64,000 bases of DNA from NCBI RefSeq assembly GCF_001522545.3, contig NC_031771.1, forward strand, positions 65,600,492 to 65,664,491. The letters run 5' to 3'. This document shows positions 22,943 to 35,344 of this stretch, piece by piece. The first letter of the stretch is position 1. Every line of letters begins with the position of its first letter. The stretch is from Parus major. Taxonomy: Eukaryota > Chordata > Aves > Passeriformes > Paridae. The notes below the pieces were generated by a model that saw only the letters and a list, made by a program, of their open reading frames with translations, was not told the origin of the DNA and searched no databases. The translations under genes were made by a program, and so were the position numbers.

Positions 22943-24258
22943 TTATTCCATCTATGTAACCTAAATTTCCCCTCTTTCAACTCTCAAGTAGCATTTTATT
23001 ACTTTCCTTAATAAAATCACTCCTACTAAATGTTAACAATGAAGAAAAACCTACCATGTTTTCCTCTTTGAATTTGTGATTGGACTTTGTTGTTGAGATG
23101 TTTTTATGGCAAGGATTTCCAAAGCCTTTTAGCCACCTAAATCTGTTGTACTCTGAAGCTGCAGCATCTGCTTTTTTCCCAGTGTTATCTTGATGTGCTC
23201 AATGCGTTCAGATACTGAACTCTACATATTTACTTTGGTCACATCTCTAGACTTATTTACCTTCATTTTTCTCATCCTTTTTACCCTAAAGCCCCTGAAA
23301 AGCCCCCATGACTCAAATAATTACTTTCACTAAACCATTCATGCACATGACACTGGATCATGTGTCTGTATTAGACTAAATTAAGGCTTTTGGCATGGAA
23401 CCCCTGCCCAAAAGAATCCCCTGTATCTGCATCTTGTTACAGGCTGCATCCTCTCCAAATGCCAGGCTCAACTCACAGTTTCACAATCCTTTTGAGCAAA
23501 CACAATGGAATAGGGTTATTTTGCAGAATTTTGCTATAAATATGAAGAAAAAATTGCCCTTTGGAGGTTTACTTGTCACTGAAACTTACAGGGTTGCTCA
23601 CCCACATGACCAACCCCAAAATTGTTTACCCAGAACTGTTCTGTTGAATCCATCATATTTTTTTTGCACTTTGTTGGGTTTCACCATAAAAAAATAACTC
23701 TTTTTTGAATCACAGAACTATTAAAGCAATTGAAAGACATGGAACTAAAGATAAAGGTGATTTAAACCAAAATAGAAATCCCAATTTATATTACTTCATG
23801 GTTATTTAAAACAGGCTAATTTAAAACCTGAATAGATTAGAATTTCCTTCTGCAAAGGGTTTAAATTCCTGGTGGGGCAAAGATAACCTGGCTGGATTTT
23901 GTATTTTTTGTGTTCAAGGGGTTTTTCTCAGTATCTTGCAGGAAACTGGATGGTTAGTGAGGTCAGACCAATACATTTGTTGGTCAGAAGCAGTCATGTT
24001 GTCAAAGCATTATTTGGGAACTCAGAAATTCTTGACTTTATGGCTAATTCTGTCCTAAGAATGATATTTAGAGATTTGTTGAAGTACTTAGGTGTCCCAC
24101 AGGTGCAGAATTTTATTCACATTACACTTTAGTTGGGCCATGGTTGGCTTTTACTGCAAGTCCCAGGTTTGAGCTTCCAGGTTCAAATGGGATTTCAGAG
24201 CCAGGCTTGCTCCGAAGGCTCTTGGACAGCACAGAAATGGCAATGGAAACCCACCTCA
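22943..24258. other. Unrecognised sequence
   Basis: No gene or repeat recognised. Open frames at 23395-23697 and 23899-24132 carry no known domain. Confidence 0.4.
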
Positions 24259-24346
24259 CACAGAATCATGGAATATCCAGAGTTCCAAGGGACACACAAG
24301 GATCATCAAGTCCAGCTCCTGCACTGGGCAGACCCAAAAATCCAGG
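24259..24346 (-). mobile_element. CR1 LINE, 3' end only
   Basis: CACAGAATCATGGAATATCC, GATCATCAAGTCCAGCTCCT and CACTGGGCAGACCC are the 3' end of a CR1 subfamily in reverse orientation. About 88 bases remain. Confidence 0.78.
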
Positions 24347-24635
24347 AGGATGGAGAGATGCTTCCTCTCAGAAAGGAGACGAGACAAGGATATTCATTAT
24401 TCAGAAAGACAATGTTTAGTCTCAGGATACTTCACATTATGGGAAAATCTAATCAAATTATCAGTTTAAAGTCTTGCATTTAATCATCCAGAACAATAAA
24501 ATAGTTTAACTGGAGTTTAGGATGGTCACAGAAGGAAAGAAGGGCTGAAGCAGATTCGCTGAGACAGCAGGAACATTTTCAGCCTCAGAGGTTTCTCAGG
24601 ATGGGTTTACACAGGGTTGTGCTTGTCCTGAAGCA

Positions 24636-24684
24636 GGAGGATGGACAAATTGACCTTCCAAGGTCCCTTCAAGCCCTCTGAACT
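24636..24684 (+). mobile_element. Possible CR1 LINE 3'-end remnant
   Basis: GGATGGACAAATTGACCTTC followed by CAAGGTCCCTTCAAGCCCTC resembles the block just before the CR1 tail. The TGATTCT tail is missing, so this is a weak call. Confidence 0.45.
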
Positions 24685-25629
24685 CCAGTTTAATAATGCA
24701 TGCACATAAAATAGGAATGGATTAATTCAAATGCACTAATGACAGGGTCTGTGGTGGGAGCTGAGAACCACAGGTCTGCCACGATTGCTGCAAGGCTGCT
24801 TTCTCTTCCTGCCCAGCATTCTGGGATGAAAGGATTTATTTAGGCTTTTAAACAAGAAGCTCTTTGCATGTTCCATAGCTTGATGGCGAGTTTAATTTCC
24901 TGAAGTTTGTAGAAGCATGCACTGAGAGTAGGAGCCAACCAGAAGCACATCTTTCTCTACCCTAGAGGTTATAGGGCACCATGAGAAAAAGGCAGATGAA
25001 CCAAAAAGAGCCTGGTCACAGAGAGAATAAATAATTTAGCCATCTTCCAGCATTTGATTCTCTCTGTGCTTGAAGAAAAATTTTATTAATTCTGATATAA
25101 TGTAATTTTGCTTCCAGAGCCACATTTACAAACCCCAAAGAGCTGGTTTCAGCTGCAGCACACATTTGTTCTGCCCATGTCAATCTCTTTTCCAATTATC
25201 ACCCTCCAGATCCCTTTGCAAACAAAATCAGTGCATGCAACTGGCTGTGAGACTTTTGGGAACAACAAACAGAATGAGGTCTTGATGAAAAGGTCAGCCC
25301 TGATCCATACCTGACATCTCTCTCATTCTGTTCTGAAGCTTCTGTGAAGGCATTCAAACTAAGACAGACCTGAGTGTGAAGTCTGACCCTTTATTTTGAG
25401 TCATATGAGATGACAGGTAAAGAAAGGGGAATAAATTAAAATCTTAGCTATTTTTAAATTCATTTGCAAAGAGAAAGGCTGAACTTTTATTTATTTTTTT
25501 TAATAATGAATCTCACCAGATTGACAAAAATAATTTTAAATCTTTCTAATTCTACATAGATCTAGGCCTTTTTTTCCTATTGCTGGTATCCAGACTGAGA
25601 GCTTTTAGTAGGATATTCCCTCATCCTCA
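24685..25629. other. Unrecognised sequence
   Basis: A T-rich patch lies near 25487-25502. Nothing else recognised. Confidence 0.4.
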
Positions 25630-25760
25630 TAAGGACTCGAGACCAGCTTGGAGCAATTTGGTCAATTGGAAGTTGTTCTTGCCCTTGGCAGGGGGTTGGA
25701 ACAAGATGATCCTTAAGGTCCCTCCCAACCCAAACCATTATGTGATTCTGTAATTCTATA
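25630..25760 (+). mobile_element. CR1 LINE, 3' fragment
   Basis: GACCAGCTTGGAGCAATTTG, TTGCCCTTGGCAGGGGGTTG and AACAAGATGATCCTTAAGGT followed by CCCTCCCAACCCAAACCATT and TGATTCTGTAATTCTATA. Plus orientation. An A/C-rich tract follows directly (25767-25842). Confidence 0.88.
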
Positions 25761-25766
25761 TTTGCA

Positions 25767-25842
25767 AGGAAAAACAAAAAACAAAAAAACAACAAAAACA
25801 TCAAACAAACAAAAAAACACCCCCAAAAAACCCCAGTGATTA
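25767..25842. repeat. A/C-rich low-complexity tract
   Basis: Runs of A broken by C (CAAAAAACAAAAAAACAACA), ending in CACCCCCAAAAAACCCC. It abuts a CR1 tail but is not the TGATTCTA-type CR1 tail, so it probably arose separately. Confidence 0.6.
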
Positions 25843-26483
25843 AATAGATTAAACATGCCTGAGAAACAAAAAAAAAAATCACTTTCCCTGAGAAAGTATC
25901 TCTGACAATTTTATTTCAAGTGCAACAAATACCTTGAGCCAGTGAAGAACTGTTGTTGTTTTCAGGACTCCCTTGTGTCTTTTTTATGATAACTCATATT
26001 TTTATGCTTGAAAGAGAACACGAGGACAATAAAATACATATGATCCTTGCTCACCAGCGTAAGTCAGTGAAAATTTTGGGGGTGATCTGTGCTTTTTTTT
26101 CCAAGAATGGGATGTCTATGCAGGAAATATGAAATGAGGCATGACAATAAACAATAATTTTTAATCACAGACACAGACACTGCCTAATAGAACATATCAT
26201 TGAAAGCAAACAAAGTGATAGGGTGGAAGGTTTGCAGTTGAGGATCCAAGCCCAGTGATACGAATTTTGATTACTCTGGAATTTAGTTTTTCCTTCAGCA
26301 TAGAAGTTGCTTTTAGGATTGAGCACAGATAAAACACTTCATGGAGACATGTCAACCAACTGGAAATTTTGGATGAGATTTGCCTCCCTTCTATTTAGCT
26401 GTCTCTTTTTACTCACATCTGAAGAATTGTGGACCTGAGCAACTCTGCTCCAGGTGTGTCGTGGTCTTACACAAGACAGGCAA
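25843..26483. other. Unrecognised sequence
   Basis: I see nothing beyond short homopolymers. Confidence 0.45.
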
Positions 26484-26985
26484 AATCACAGAATCCCAAA
26501 ATGGTTTGGGGTGGAAGGGGCATTAAAGATCATCTTGTTTCACTCCCTGCCATGGGCAGGGACACCTTCCACCAGCCCAGGTTGCTCCAAGCCCTTTCCA
26601 ACCCAGCCTTGGGCACTTCAGGGATCCAGGGGCAGCCACAGCTTCTCTGGGCACCCTGTGCCAGGGCCTGCCCACCCTCCCAGGGAACAATTCCTGCCCA
26701 ATATCCCATCCAGCCCTGCCCTCTGGCAGTGGGAAGCCATTCCCTGTGTCCTGTCCCTCCATCCCTCGTCCCCAGTCCCTCTCCAGCTCTCCTGGAGCCC
26801 CTTTAGGCCCTGGAAGGGGCTCTGAGCTCTGCCTGGAGCTTCTCTTGTCCAGGTGAGCACCCCCAGCTCTCCCAGCCTGGCTCCAGCCCTTGGAGCATCT
26901 CCATGGCCTCCTCTGGACTCTCTGCAGCAGCTCCACATCCTCCTGATGCTGTGGATCTGCAGCTCTGCAGGTATCACAGCCCATC
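26484..26985 (-). mobile_element. CR1 LINE, long 3' fragment
   Basis: About 500 bases in reverse orientation: ATCACAGAATCCCAAAATGG at the left, the CAGCTTCTCTGGGCACCCTG block, CCATTCCCTGTGTCCTGTCC, CTCCAGCTCTCCTGGAGCCC, CACCCCCAGCTCTCCCAGCC and GCATCTCCATGGCCTCCTCT to the right. One of the longest copies here. Minus-strand frames of 119-179 codons across it are read-through of repeat sequence, not a gene. Confidence 0.92.
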
Positions 26986-28111
26986 ATTCCCACTGACTGA
27001 ACCCTTCCAGCTCTTTCCACACATCTTGGGTGCCCACCATGTGCTGGAGTGTGGCTCCACACACTTTTGGGACCTTGTTAACTCTCCTGCCCCCAGAGGT
27101 CTATTCTGAAGCTCCTGGCAGTGAGGAAAGCACTGTCAGTTGTAACTCTCTGGTTTTGTTTTTGCTGACTCAACTCCCCAGTGACCCTAGAAGGGGCAAA
27201 GACCAGAAGTCACCAGTTTCCCTGCTGAGCTCAGACCTCGAGGCATCTAAAAGAAAGATCCAGAGAGCTTTATCTAATAAACTGAAGATTTATTAATTGC
27301 AGAAATGTATTCCCCATTCAAGAATTCTGAGTTGGCTTTGCCCAGCGCAGAGACTGGTGAGCTGTGCTGGTGGGAGGGGGAGGCACTGCTAACCTGGGAA
27401 AGGCTCAGCTGTGGGCAACAGGGGGAAGAGATCAGCCAAACTTTCTACAAATATTCGATGGAAAATCTCTTGACTTGTGTTTACTGAAAGGCTTTAGCTG
27501 GGATTATCACTGAGCTCAGTCCATTTCTGCATGAGCTGAAGGACAGGATCTCATGAGCACTGGCCATAAAAGATGCACATTCTTAATCCTTGGACTCGGA
27601 GATGGATGTGAACCACTCACTAAGCAATTATTCACTTCTCTGAGGGTTCTTAAATGTGAAAATGTCCACATTTCAATCCACTTCCTGCAAAAACAGCTCC
27701 AGTTACTGGCAGCTGAGGGAAGAAAAAGTAACCAGCTTATGGTCCCCGAAAAATCTACTGCTTTTCTCTCCCTGCACTACAAAAACAAGTGTTAAAGCAC
27801 AGGATGAAGCCACTAAAATGTGATTTCAGTAACACCAGGGAGGGCAGAGGCAGGCAGGGACAAGGTCACTTTGGGATGTTAATGAGCTGCTTGCTTGACC
27901 CCGTCTGTGACCCAGAGCAGGTTTGTGTATTTCATTTATCTCACCCCTTACTCGCTCTTGCACTCCTTTTCCCACAGTGCCAACCAGCCTCTCTGGAAAT
28001 ATCGAGCTCTCTCCTGATATTAATTGCTGTGCAGTGTGCAAGATTCAACACAAGAAATATGTGTTTCCATGCACGTGCAAGGCAGATGGGGTAGGGAACA
28101 TCCTTTGTTTT
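26986..28111. other. Unrecognised sequence
   Basis: The segment 27110-27490 has several open frames and an ATCTAATAAACTG poly(A)-like signal, but I recognise no family. No exon is supported. Confidence 0.35.
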
Positions 28112-28217
28112 TACAGAATCATGGAACGGTTTGGGTTGGAAGGGACCTAAAAGGCCATCCCATTCCAACCCTGCCGTGGGGCACCTTTCACTGGACCTGG
28201 TTGCTCCAAGCCCCATC
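28112..28217 (-). mobile_element. CR1 LINE, 3' end fragment
   Basis: ACAGAATCATGGAACGGTTT, GGGTTGGAAGGGACCTAAAA, GGCCATCCCATTCCAACCCT, then GGTTGCTCCAAGCCCCATC. Reverse orientation, 5' truncated, little diverged. Confidence 0.9.
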
Positions 28218-30564
28218 ATCTTTTAGTGAGACAGTTCATATTTCTAAGGCAAATTATGTTTGACTGATGGATTAAGAGGCAGGAACTTGCCTTCCTCTGG
28301 GTCTATCCATGTACAAATGAGCCATAACCACCATCCCCTCTGCTGCCTTCTGTCAATTTTTTGCCTAAAACCTGGAGTCAGTACCGCAAGCAGCTGTGCA
28401 CATCTCCTTTAAATATCCAGGAGTCATGGGAAGCAGCAACACTTGATGAGGACCTTATTGTACAACTGGCTTCTCTCTGGACAGGGAGAAGAGTGAATTT
28501 GGGGATGCACAGCAGCCTGGCGAGTGGCAGTGCACAAGGAGGGACAGGAGTGGGCATTTTCCCTGCTGGGATGGAGAGGGGAGGTGAATTCCTCTAATCC
28601 TCACAGGAAAACCCACAACTCTCAAATCTTATGACACTGCCCAAACTTGGAGGGTGATGGGCATTAAATACCTTCCACAATTTGCATGAAAACTGGGGTA
28701 GAATACTGCCATATCCATGCTGCTGGCTTGGATTATTTTACAGCTTTGCAGCCTCTGGCTCGGGGCATAGTCCCACTGTGCTGAGCTGTAAAACTACAAA
28801 ATGAAAGGATTATCTTCTTTCCCAGCCTAACCACATGACAATAAACAGCAGGCAAGTCAAGAAGGAGAAAACACTACGAGGGCATTGCTCAGCATGTGAG
28901 GAAGACAAATGGTTTGTTTCATATAACAGTAAAGGGGAAAAGGCACAAATGAGAAGTGACGAGCTCGGATGAACTTTCCCAAGTCCAGCAAAGCATGGGA
29001 AGGGAAAATTCTCCAGATGTGACAATCTGCAACCTTCACACTCCACAACAGCCAGGACATGAAATCAGGAGAGCTGTAGCTCTCTAGCAGAGATGACAAA
29101 ATAATTCCAAAAGATTATCTGAAAGCACAGCAACTTTCAGACATGACCTGGGCTGACACTGAAGCCCAGATAAAAGCCCACAGGCTTTGTCACCTGTAAC
29201 TGTTTACAGCATTTCCAGGCAATGAGAAACAGCTGTAAAAGAGTTAACAGGGCACAAGGCTCATCAGAGACTCACCCCCAGGTGTTTTGCCTTCCTTTAT
29301 CCAGTCTGATGTTCCTGACAGCTGAGCCACCTCATTTGAAGGTGCTTGAGGGGTGGTTTAGAAACTCTCTCGTCAGCTCCCCCTGTGCTGCTCCAGGGAA
29401 TGCTGAGCCAAGGTGCCTCAGGTAACAAATAGAAGTTTCTGAGGGATTAACGGAGGAAAAAAATTGGCTGAAGTGCTGCAAGGTGAAGATTTTGGGTTAA
29501 ATGTGTTTAGTGTGTAATGATCAGGTAGAGAAAGCAAGTGTGAGGTTATTGTGGTGTTTTGGCTGCCTCAAATTCTGTATCAAATGAGGCACACCATAGT
29601 CTTAACAGGTGGTTATTTTTCTTCTCTATGTGCTATCAACCCAAAATTAAATACAAGCCAAAGTACCCTGAGGTGTGGAGTAATGGGAAAATGGAAATAA
29701 GGAGCTTCAGTTTTGAAAACGATGCTGTAAATCGGTTAGCTGAAAAAAAATAACCCTAAAAGGATTAAACCTAACAAGTTCTGAGGGAAGTAAATAAGAC
29801 CACTGCTGTCTGTTGGGGATTGTTTGCTCGGTGTAATGTGGATTTTGATCACCATGTCTGCACAGGTGATTCCAGGGAACTGCTCTTTTAGCAACATGCC
29901 TGTCCTGCACAGAACCTTAAACAGCAAAAGGCTGGTGAAAATTGGGGGGTTAAAAGAAAAGACTGAATAAGGACATCCTTAATTAAATATCAAGGCCATG
30001 TGATTAACTTGGCTACAGCACACCTGCTTCACATAGCAGAGGAAAGAATCACATCTGGGTGAATCTGTTCTTCCCAAACTGAGTGCCAGGTGTATATTAT
30101 ATAGCTGGTCTAAAGGAAATTGAAAAATGCAATAGTTTTTTTAAATTGTAATTGATGTAAGAGGAAGATGCAGCTTCTATTTGGAAATGGCTCTTTTCAC
30201 ATCACAGGCTTGTTGGTGGAATACTTTCACCTTCATGAAACTTTATGGTCTCTGGGTAGAAGAGTCTCTAAGGCACAAGTAAGGAAATGTAGGGTTTGTG
30301 ATATTTTGGGTTTCTCTTTTTAAAAAAAAAAAAATAAAAGTGTTGTATAAAAGGATCAAGGTGCCAAAAGAGAGACCTGCACATGGCTGTGTTTATGGAG
30401 AAGTCTGCTTCCTCACCTGCTGTGAACTCCTGGGTGCTCCATGGGGCACAGCAAGATGATAAGAAACATTTCTGGGTTTAACCCAAAGGAGTGACCAAAC
30501 AAAACCTAAGGACTTTATCACTCTTTGCAACTAGAGCTGCTGGAGCCAGGTGGTTGTTGGTCAT
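28218..30564. other. Unrecognised sequence
   Basis: An A-run lies near 30321-30337. No gene or repeat family is recognised in this 2.3 kb. Confidence 0.4.
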
Positions 30565-30810
30565 TTGCCCTGAGGAAAGAGCTTCAAGTTGTGCCAGGGG
30601 AGGTTTAGGTTGGATGTTAGGGAAAAATTCTTTGTGGAAAGAAATGCCCAGGGCAGAGGTGGAATTTCCACCCCTGGAAGGATTTAAAAGCTGTGTGGGT
30701 GTGGCGTTTGGGGATGTGATTTAGTGGTGTCCTTGGCAGTGCTGGATTAAGAGTTGGACTCGATATTCCTGCAGGTCTTTTCCATGCTGAATGATTCTGT
30801 GGCTCTATGG
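30565..30810 (+). mobile_element. CR1 LINE, 3' fragment
   Basis: GAGCTTCAAGTTGTGCCAGG, GGTTTAGGTTGGATGTTAGG, GAAAAATTCTTTGTGGAAAG, GTGGCGTTTGGGGATGTGAT, CCTTGGCAGTGCTGGATTAA and TGATTCTGTGGCTCTATGG. Plus orientation, GGCGTTTGGGG-type subfamily, tail mutated. Confidence 0.92.
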
Positions 30811-33800
30811 CCCTGTGCCTCACAAGTTTCTGACATTCAAAGCCTCAAAATTAAACAATACTAAGCAATAGGAATTAGTTTTAAGGTATATTCCTCAGAT
30901 CATCACTTTCATTTGTTTCCTTGCAAAAAAACCTCCTCCCAAGCCTCTAATCACATCTTTGATGTATCAGAGTAAGTCTTGTAAAAACAGATGAAAATTT
31001 AGTGTGCTGGATTGCTCAGGAAAGTGTCACTCCCAGACTCTGGATGTCTCTGAGTGTTTGCAATCAGATAATTCCAAAAGGCCTCAGGGTAACTTCTCTG
31101 GGCTGGAAAGCTGCATTTTGGAATGCTTGGTGGGGAGCAGTGGTTTCCTGAGTGAATGGATTTGTGCAGCAGGTGTCAGCACAGCACAATATTTCATTCC
31201 TGCCGTGATCAAGTCTCAATGATTTGGTTCTGGTTACTCAGCTGTTAAATCGCCTCCTGACATGTGTGTAATGCAGTCTGTGCCTGCCCCTTTTCGCTGT
31301 AATTTCTTTCATTAGTGCTCATTTGTGTTTCTCTCTGCTCACTGAGATGGTTCCTTGCTTTATTAGGCTGTGCAAAGACTTGATAATTTTTTTTTCCATC
31401 GTTTCTATCGTTTAATGTTGCAGTAAAAAGACAGAAAATAAATTAATGCTGTGCCATATAATCCATGATAAATGTCTCAAAGACATTTAGGAAGGTGACT
31501 CAGCTCTTAGATGACATTTCAGTTATCAGTGCTCTAATCCTTGAAGCTTTAGGCCCAGATTTAAAGGCATTTAGGCAACTGATCTCCAGTAAATTAAAAA
31601 AAAAAAAAAGAGAACATTTATCTAGGACCCATCTTTGATTCAGATTTTCATCTGTGAGCTCTCAGATTGTGCTGAATGCTAAATCCAGACTTGCCTTTAC
31701 CCCTTTGAGAGGATAACCAGGCAGGAGGAGAAGGAAGAGGAGAGAGACCATGTGGAAAACAGAAGTCATGGTCTCAAATCTCCCCTCTGATCAACTCTGG
31801 AAGGTGTTTTTTAAATCCCAGAAAAGAATTATGAGAATCTGGCATTCCTGCAAGCACATCTCTTAAAATACTCACCTGAAGAAATTCCATTTTGGATAAA
31901 TAAATACTCATTGGAAGAAGTGTTTGACCTTGTGTCCTTGCCAAGATATTGGGAAAATATAATGGCCAAACAGTAACTCATTTTCTAGCTTTTTGGGTCT
32001 TATGTGCATAGGAAGTTGAATTATTTGCACAAAACAAAGCAACTTCAGTGTGATTAATTTATCCAAACCTCATGTTTGCAGTAGCATCTTTGAAGAAAAC
32101 CTACAGTTTGTCTTCTGCTTCCAATCAAACATCAGTGGGAAACAAAAACAGGTTTTCCAGATCCCAGAGTCCCCTAAGAGTGGGGCAAAGTCAGATAAAA
32201 ACTCTTTGTAAAGGGTTAATTCCAGATTTCCTCTTGATGCACAGTGATGTCTCAGCAGCACCTTTGGAAAACTCCAGAAGATAAATCCCAAGGAACCTGG
32301 GATGTCACTGAGGTTTTGTGAGCAGCTGGATGAGCAGTCTGGGCCTACTGGCAGACAGAAAATTAGGTACTGCAGTAATATTAATTACAATGATGTTCTG
32401 TGGGGGGAAAAAGTGAGATTTGGAAGTCTTGGCTGCACCAGGCAGCATCAGGCTTCAGCATCTGAAAGAGCTGCAGGTTCTCTCTCCCTTTGCTGTCTCC
32501 ACTCACAGCTGGTGCAGTTTTTGTGGTGTTTGCATCAATGCCTTGGACTTGACATTGGGATGCTCCTGACCCTGGGCTGGTGATCCAAAGAATGATTTTC
32601 TGCATGTTATCTGAGCAGATTTTGTTCATATTCAGCCTTGTTGTTCCCATTACAGAGAGAATTTGATGTTGCCTCGGGCTTTGCTTTTGTTGGAATGCTG
32701 CTTTTGCAGGGATCACCTGCACAGTCCTGCTCCTCTCTGCTCAGCAATTTCCTCTCCTTCCCTTGGGTCCTCGTGTCCACATCACATAATCCCTCAAATT
32801 GTTGCACTGACAGGCTGGAAAATGAGGAAAACAGAAATAAACTGATCTTTTTGAAGTATCTTCCAAGTTTAATCAGGAAGGAGCTAGAGCTGTTCTCTTT
32901 GGTATGCTCATGGCTAAATGAATTTATTAAATTACCTTTTCTGATCACCTGGAAACACAATTTGGAACTGACCAGATCCAAAATCCACTAAGCCACAAAG
33001 GGGATGTTTCTATAGCTTTGGGTAAGAATTTGAGAATGCAAAATCCAAGCATTTGTAAAGAATGTAATTGAATAGGGTGAAGGAAATTCATAGTTGGAAT
33101 TGCTGTAAAACATTTATGTTGACATTTTGCAATGTTGTTTCTTGCAAATTTACCTCTCAATGAGGTTATAAAACATTTGCCAAAGTTGTCTTAAAACCTG
33201 AAGCAATTTTTTGTTGGTAGAAATGGTCTGGTAAATTTTGGCTGAAGTTTGGAGCAGAGTTATGGGGAAATGGATGTTTATTTGTTAGTTTTCATTACTA
33301 GGTTTTTTTGTCCATGACAAGTGAATGAAATGCTGTGTATCCTTTGAAGATTTTTTTTTTTCTCTTTAACAATGTTCATTTATGAGATCCTGTGTAAGGG
33401 GCTGGGAAATTGAGTTCTTTCCTACAAGATACCTCCAGACACTCCCACAAAAAATCCTAAATGTTCTTAGAGCAATTGAGTGCTCTAATTCAATCAATTG
33501 AATTCAGAGCAATATCCTATTAACTTCCCTTAATACAGAAGTCACTAGATTTTTTTCTGTCACTTCCAGCCCTTCCCAGCACCCATCTTTTCATCTGCCC
33601 TGGATACAAATCTGCTTAGACTGCAGGATTTAAGTGACAAGGGATTTCTTTTTGTGTTTTTCCACCAATCCCTTTTTGTGGCTTCTAGGATTCCTCCAAA
33701 CGACTGTGTAAATAAAAAGATGGTACTACAGTAAGCAAAAGAATGAGACTGCACATGAAAGCATATTCAAATCAAGAGAATCAGTAAAGTGGTTCTCTTG

Positions 33801-34252
33801 CCAACCACTTTGGACCCAGAGAATCCCAAATATTCAGAGCACAGAAATATCAGGAACATCCTGGCTTGCTTTCCTATTTTCTAGCAATGCAGGCAGCTGT
33901 GGGTGTGATCTTGTCCACAAACACATCAAACAGGTTTCTTGTACTAGCATGTAAGTTTCCCAGCTTTAAAAATAAATATTTATTAAGGTTGTTTAGCTGA
34001 ATTTCTAGCAGGTTGTAGGGGTGTTTTATCTCATTTCAAAATGCTGTTAGCCCTTGTCAGGTTGTTTTACAGTGTGGTTGCACAGCTCAAACACCCTGGT
34101 CTGTAGATTATAAATTTCATCAATTGACGTTCATGCAGGTGCCAAAATTGCAGTCTGGTTCTCCTGAAAGGGAGAGTGAGCAGCGAAAGGAGCTGGCATC
34201 TGGCTTAGTGCATCCTTGGTCTCCCTCTTCTGGCTCAGCTGGAAGGAGCTGC
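30811..34252. other. Long unrecognised stretch
   Basis: The part at about 31235-31440 (with TTTTCGCTGTAATTTCTTTC and CATCGTTTCTATCGTTTAAT) has complex sequence with retained CpG in an AT setting and might be a conserved non-coding element; this is a guess without alignment. Poly-T at 33350-33362. No exon recognised. Confidence 0.35.
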
Positions 34253-34257
34253 TCCAT
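34253..34257. repeat. Target-site duplication of LTR D, left copy (TCCAT)
   Basis: Identical to 34899-34903 and directly outside the TG...CA ends of the LTR. Confidence 0.85.
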
Positions 34258-34898
34258 TGTCCTAGTTCAGGGCAAATTAGGAAGGAAAACTCCAAATGGG
34301 GATTTCCCCAGGGAAATGCCCCCTCCCCACCAAATGGTCCGTGAAAAGAAAAAAAAAAATAATTCTTTGGAGAGAAGTGGAAAAAGCTGTTTATTTAAAA
34401 GAAATTGAGTAATATTAAATAATAAAGTCTCTTGCTGTTCGATGGGATGGCAAATCTAGGAAGAAAAGTCCTTTCCATGTGGTGTAGCTGGGCTCGCTCA
34501 GGTTCTTATCAGTCCCTCAGGCGCTGGAAAGTGCCGAGGCCCAGGCCCCCGTGGGCCACAGGCGTGAGCTCCCGGGGTTTGGCTGGGTGTTCAGTCCAGA
34601 GCAGGCTTGCACAGATCCAAGAAAAAGGGAAAAAAACCCAAAGGTCCAGGGAACTCCTCTGCCTCAGCTAGCTAAAGGTAACTAAAAGCCAGAGAGAAGC
34701 TCTGTCCCGCTGTCTGTCCGTGCTGCAGACACCACAGTCCAAGAGCGGGATGTGTGGGAGTGATGTTTTTCCTTAACACACTGCGCGCTTCTTCTTCCCC
34801 CTCTCTTGCTCTCAAAGCCTGTTTAAAGGTGCAGAACTTAATATATAACATAAACCAGATGATTTGGGATACCAGTATCATAAAGTCACCCCAGGACA
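34258..34898 (-). mobile_element. Solo ERV LTR with intact ends (LTR D)
   Basis: Read on the minus strand it starts TGTCCTGGGGTGACTTTATG at 34898 and ends GCCCTGAACTAGGACA at 34258, so the ends are TG...CA with a TGTCCT/AGGACA inverted repeat, flanked by perfect TCCAT duplications. An AATAAA signal lies at 34390-34395 (minus) near the 3' side, as expected for the R/U5 border. The middle is CpG-containing and GC-richer than its surroundings (for example near 34530-34600). I recognise the layout as an ERV LTR type frequent in songbirds. Unique sequence flanks both sides and there is no internal viral sequence, so it is a solo LTR formed by LTR-LTR recombination. The 5-bp duplication suggests an ERVL-like integrase (inference). 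Confidence 0.92.
34390..34395 (-). promoter_or_regulatory. Poly(A) signal AATAAA in LTR D
   Basis: TTTATT on the plus strand; reads TTTAAATAAACAGC in LTR orientation, about 130 bases before the LTR 3' end. Confidence 0.6.
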
Positions 34899-34903
34899 TC
34901 CAT
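34899..34903. repeat. Target-site duplication of LTR D, right copy (TCCAT)
   Basis: Matches 34253-34257. Confidence 0.85.
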
Positions 34904-35344
34904 CCAGGATGTGCTGCAGCTCAGCATCCCCCTCCTGCCAGGAGCTGAAGGGACACTGGTGAAGAGAACAGGTTGAGAAGCTTTTTTCCAGCATGTGCCT
35001 GTGGGTACCAGCACAGAGAACAGAGCAGTGGGGATTTCCAGTCATTTCTCTCATTTTTTAGTGCATTAACTACAAACTTTGAGAAAATCTTGAGTATCTC
35101 TCTACTGCACACATGGAGTGGGGGGAAGGGATGAAGGAGATTTGGAAATATGAGTGGGGAAATAAATTCAGGTTGTGACTCAGCTGTTACTGCTGAGCTC
35201 TGGCTCCCACGTTTTCCCTGATGGATGGTATTAGAGGTTTAGAAACTCTAAAACTTAGTCACTAAGTTAAAATATCATCAAAATATAAAAAAATATGGTT
35301 TTTTGTGCATTTTTATACTGGTGCAAGTTTTGTCTCAGCAGGAC
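34904..35344. other. Unrecognised sequence
   Basis: I see nothing here. Confidence 0.45.

Noticed and set aside
26523..27062. 179-codon minus-strand open frame
   Set aside because: It lies over the CR1 copy at 26484-26985 and its words are the translated CR1 3' region.
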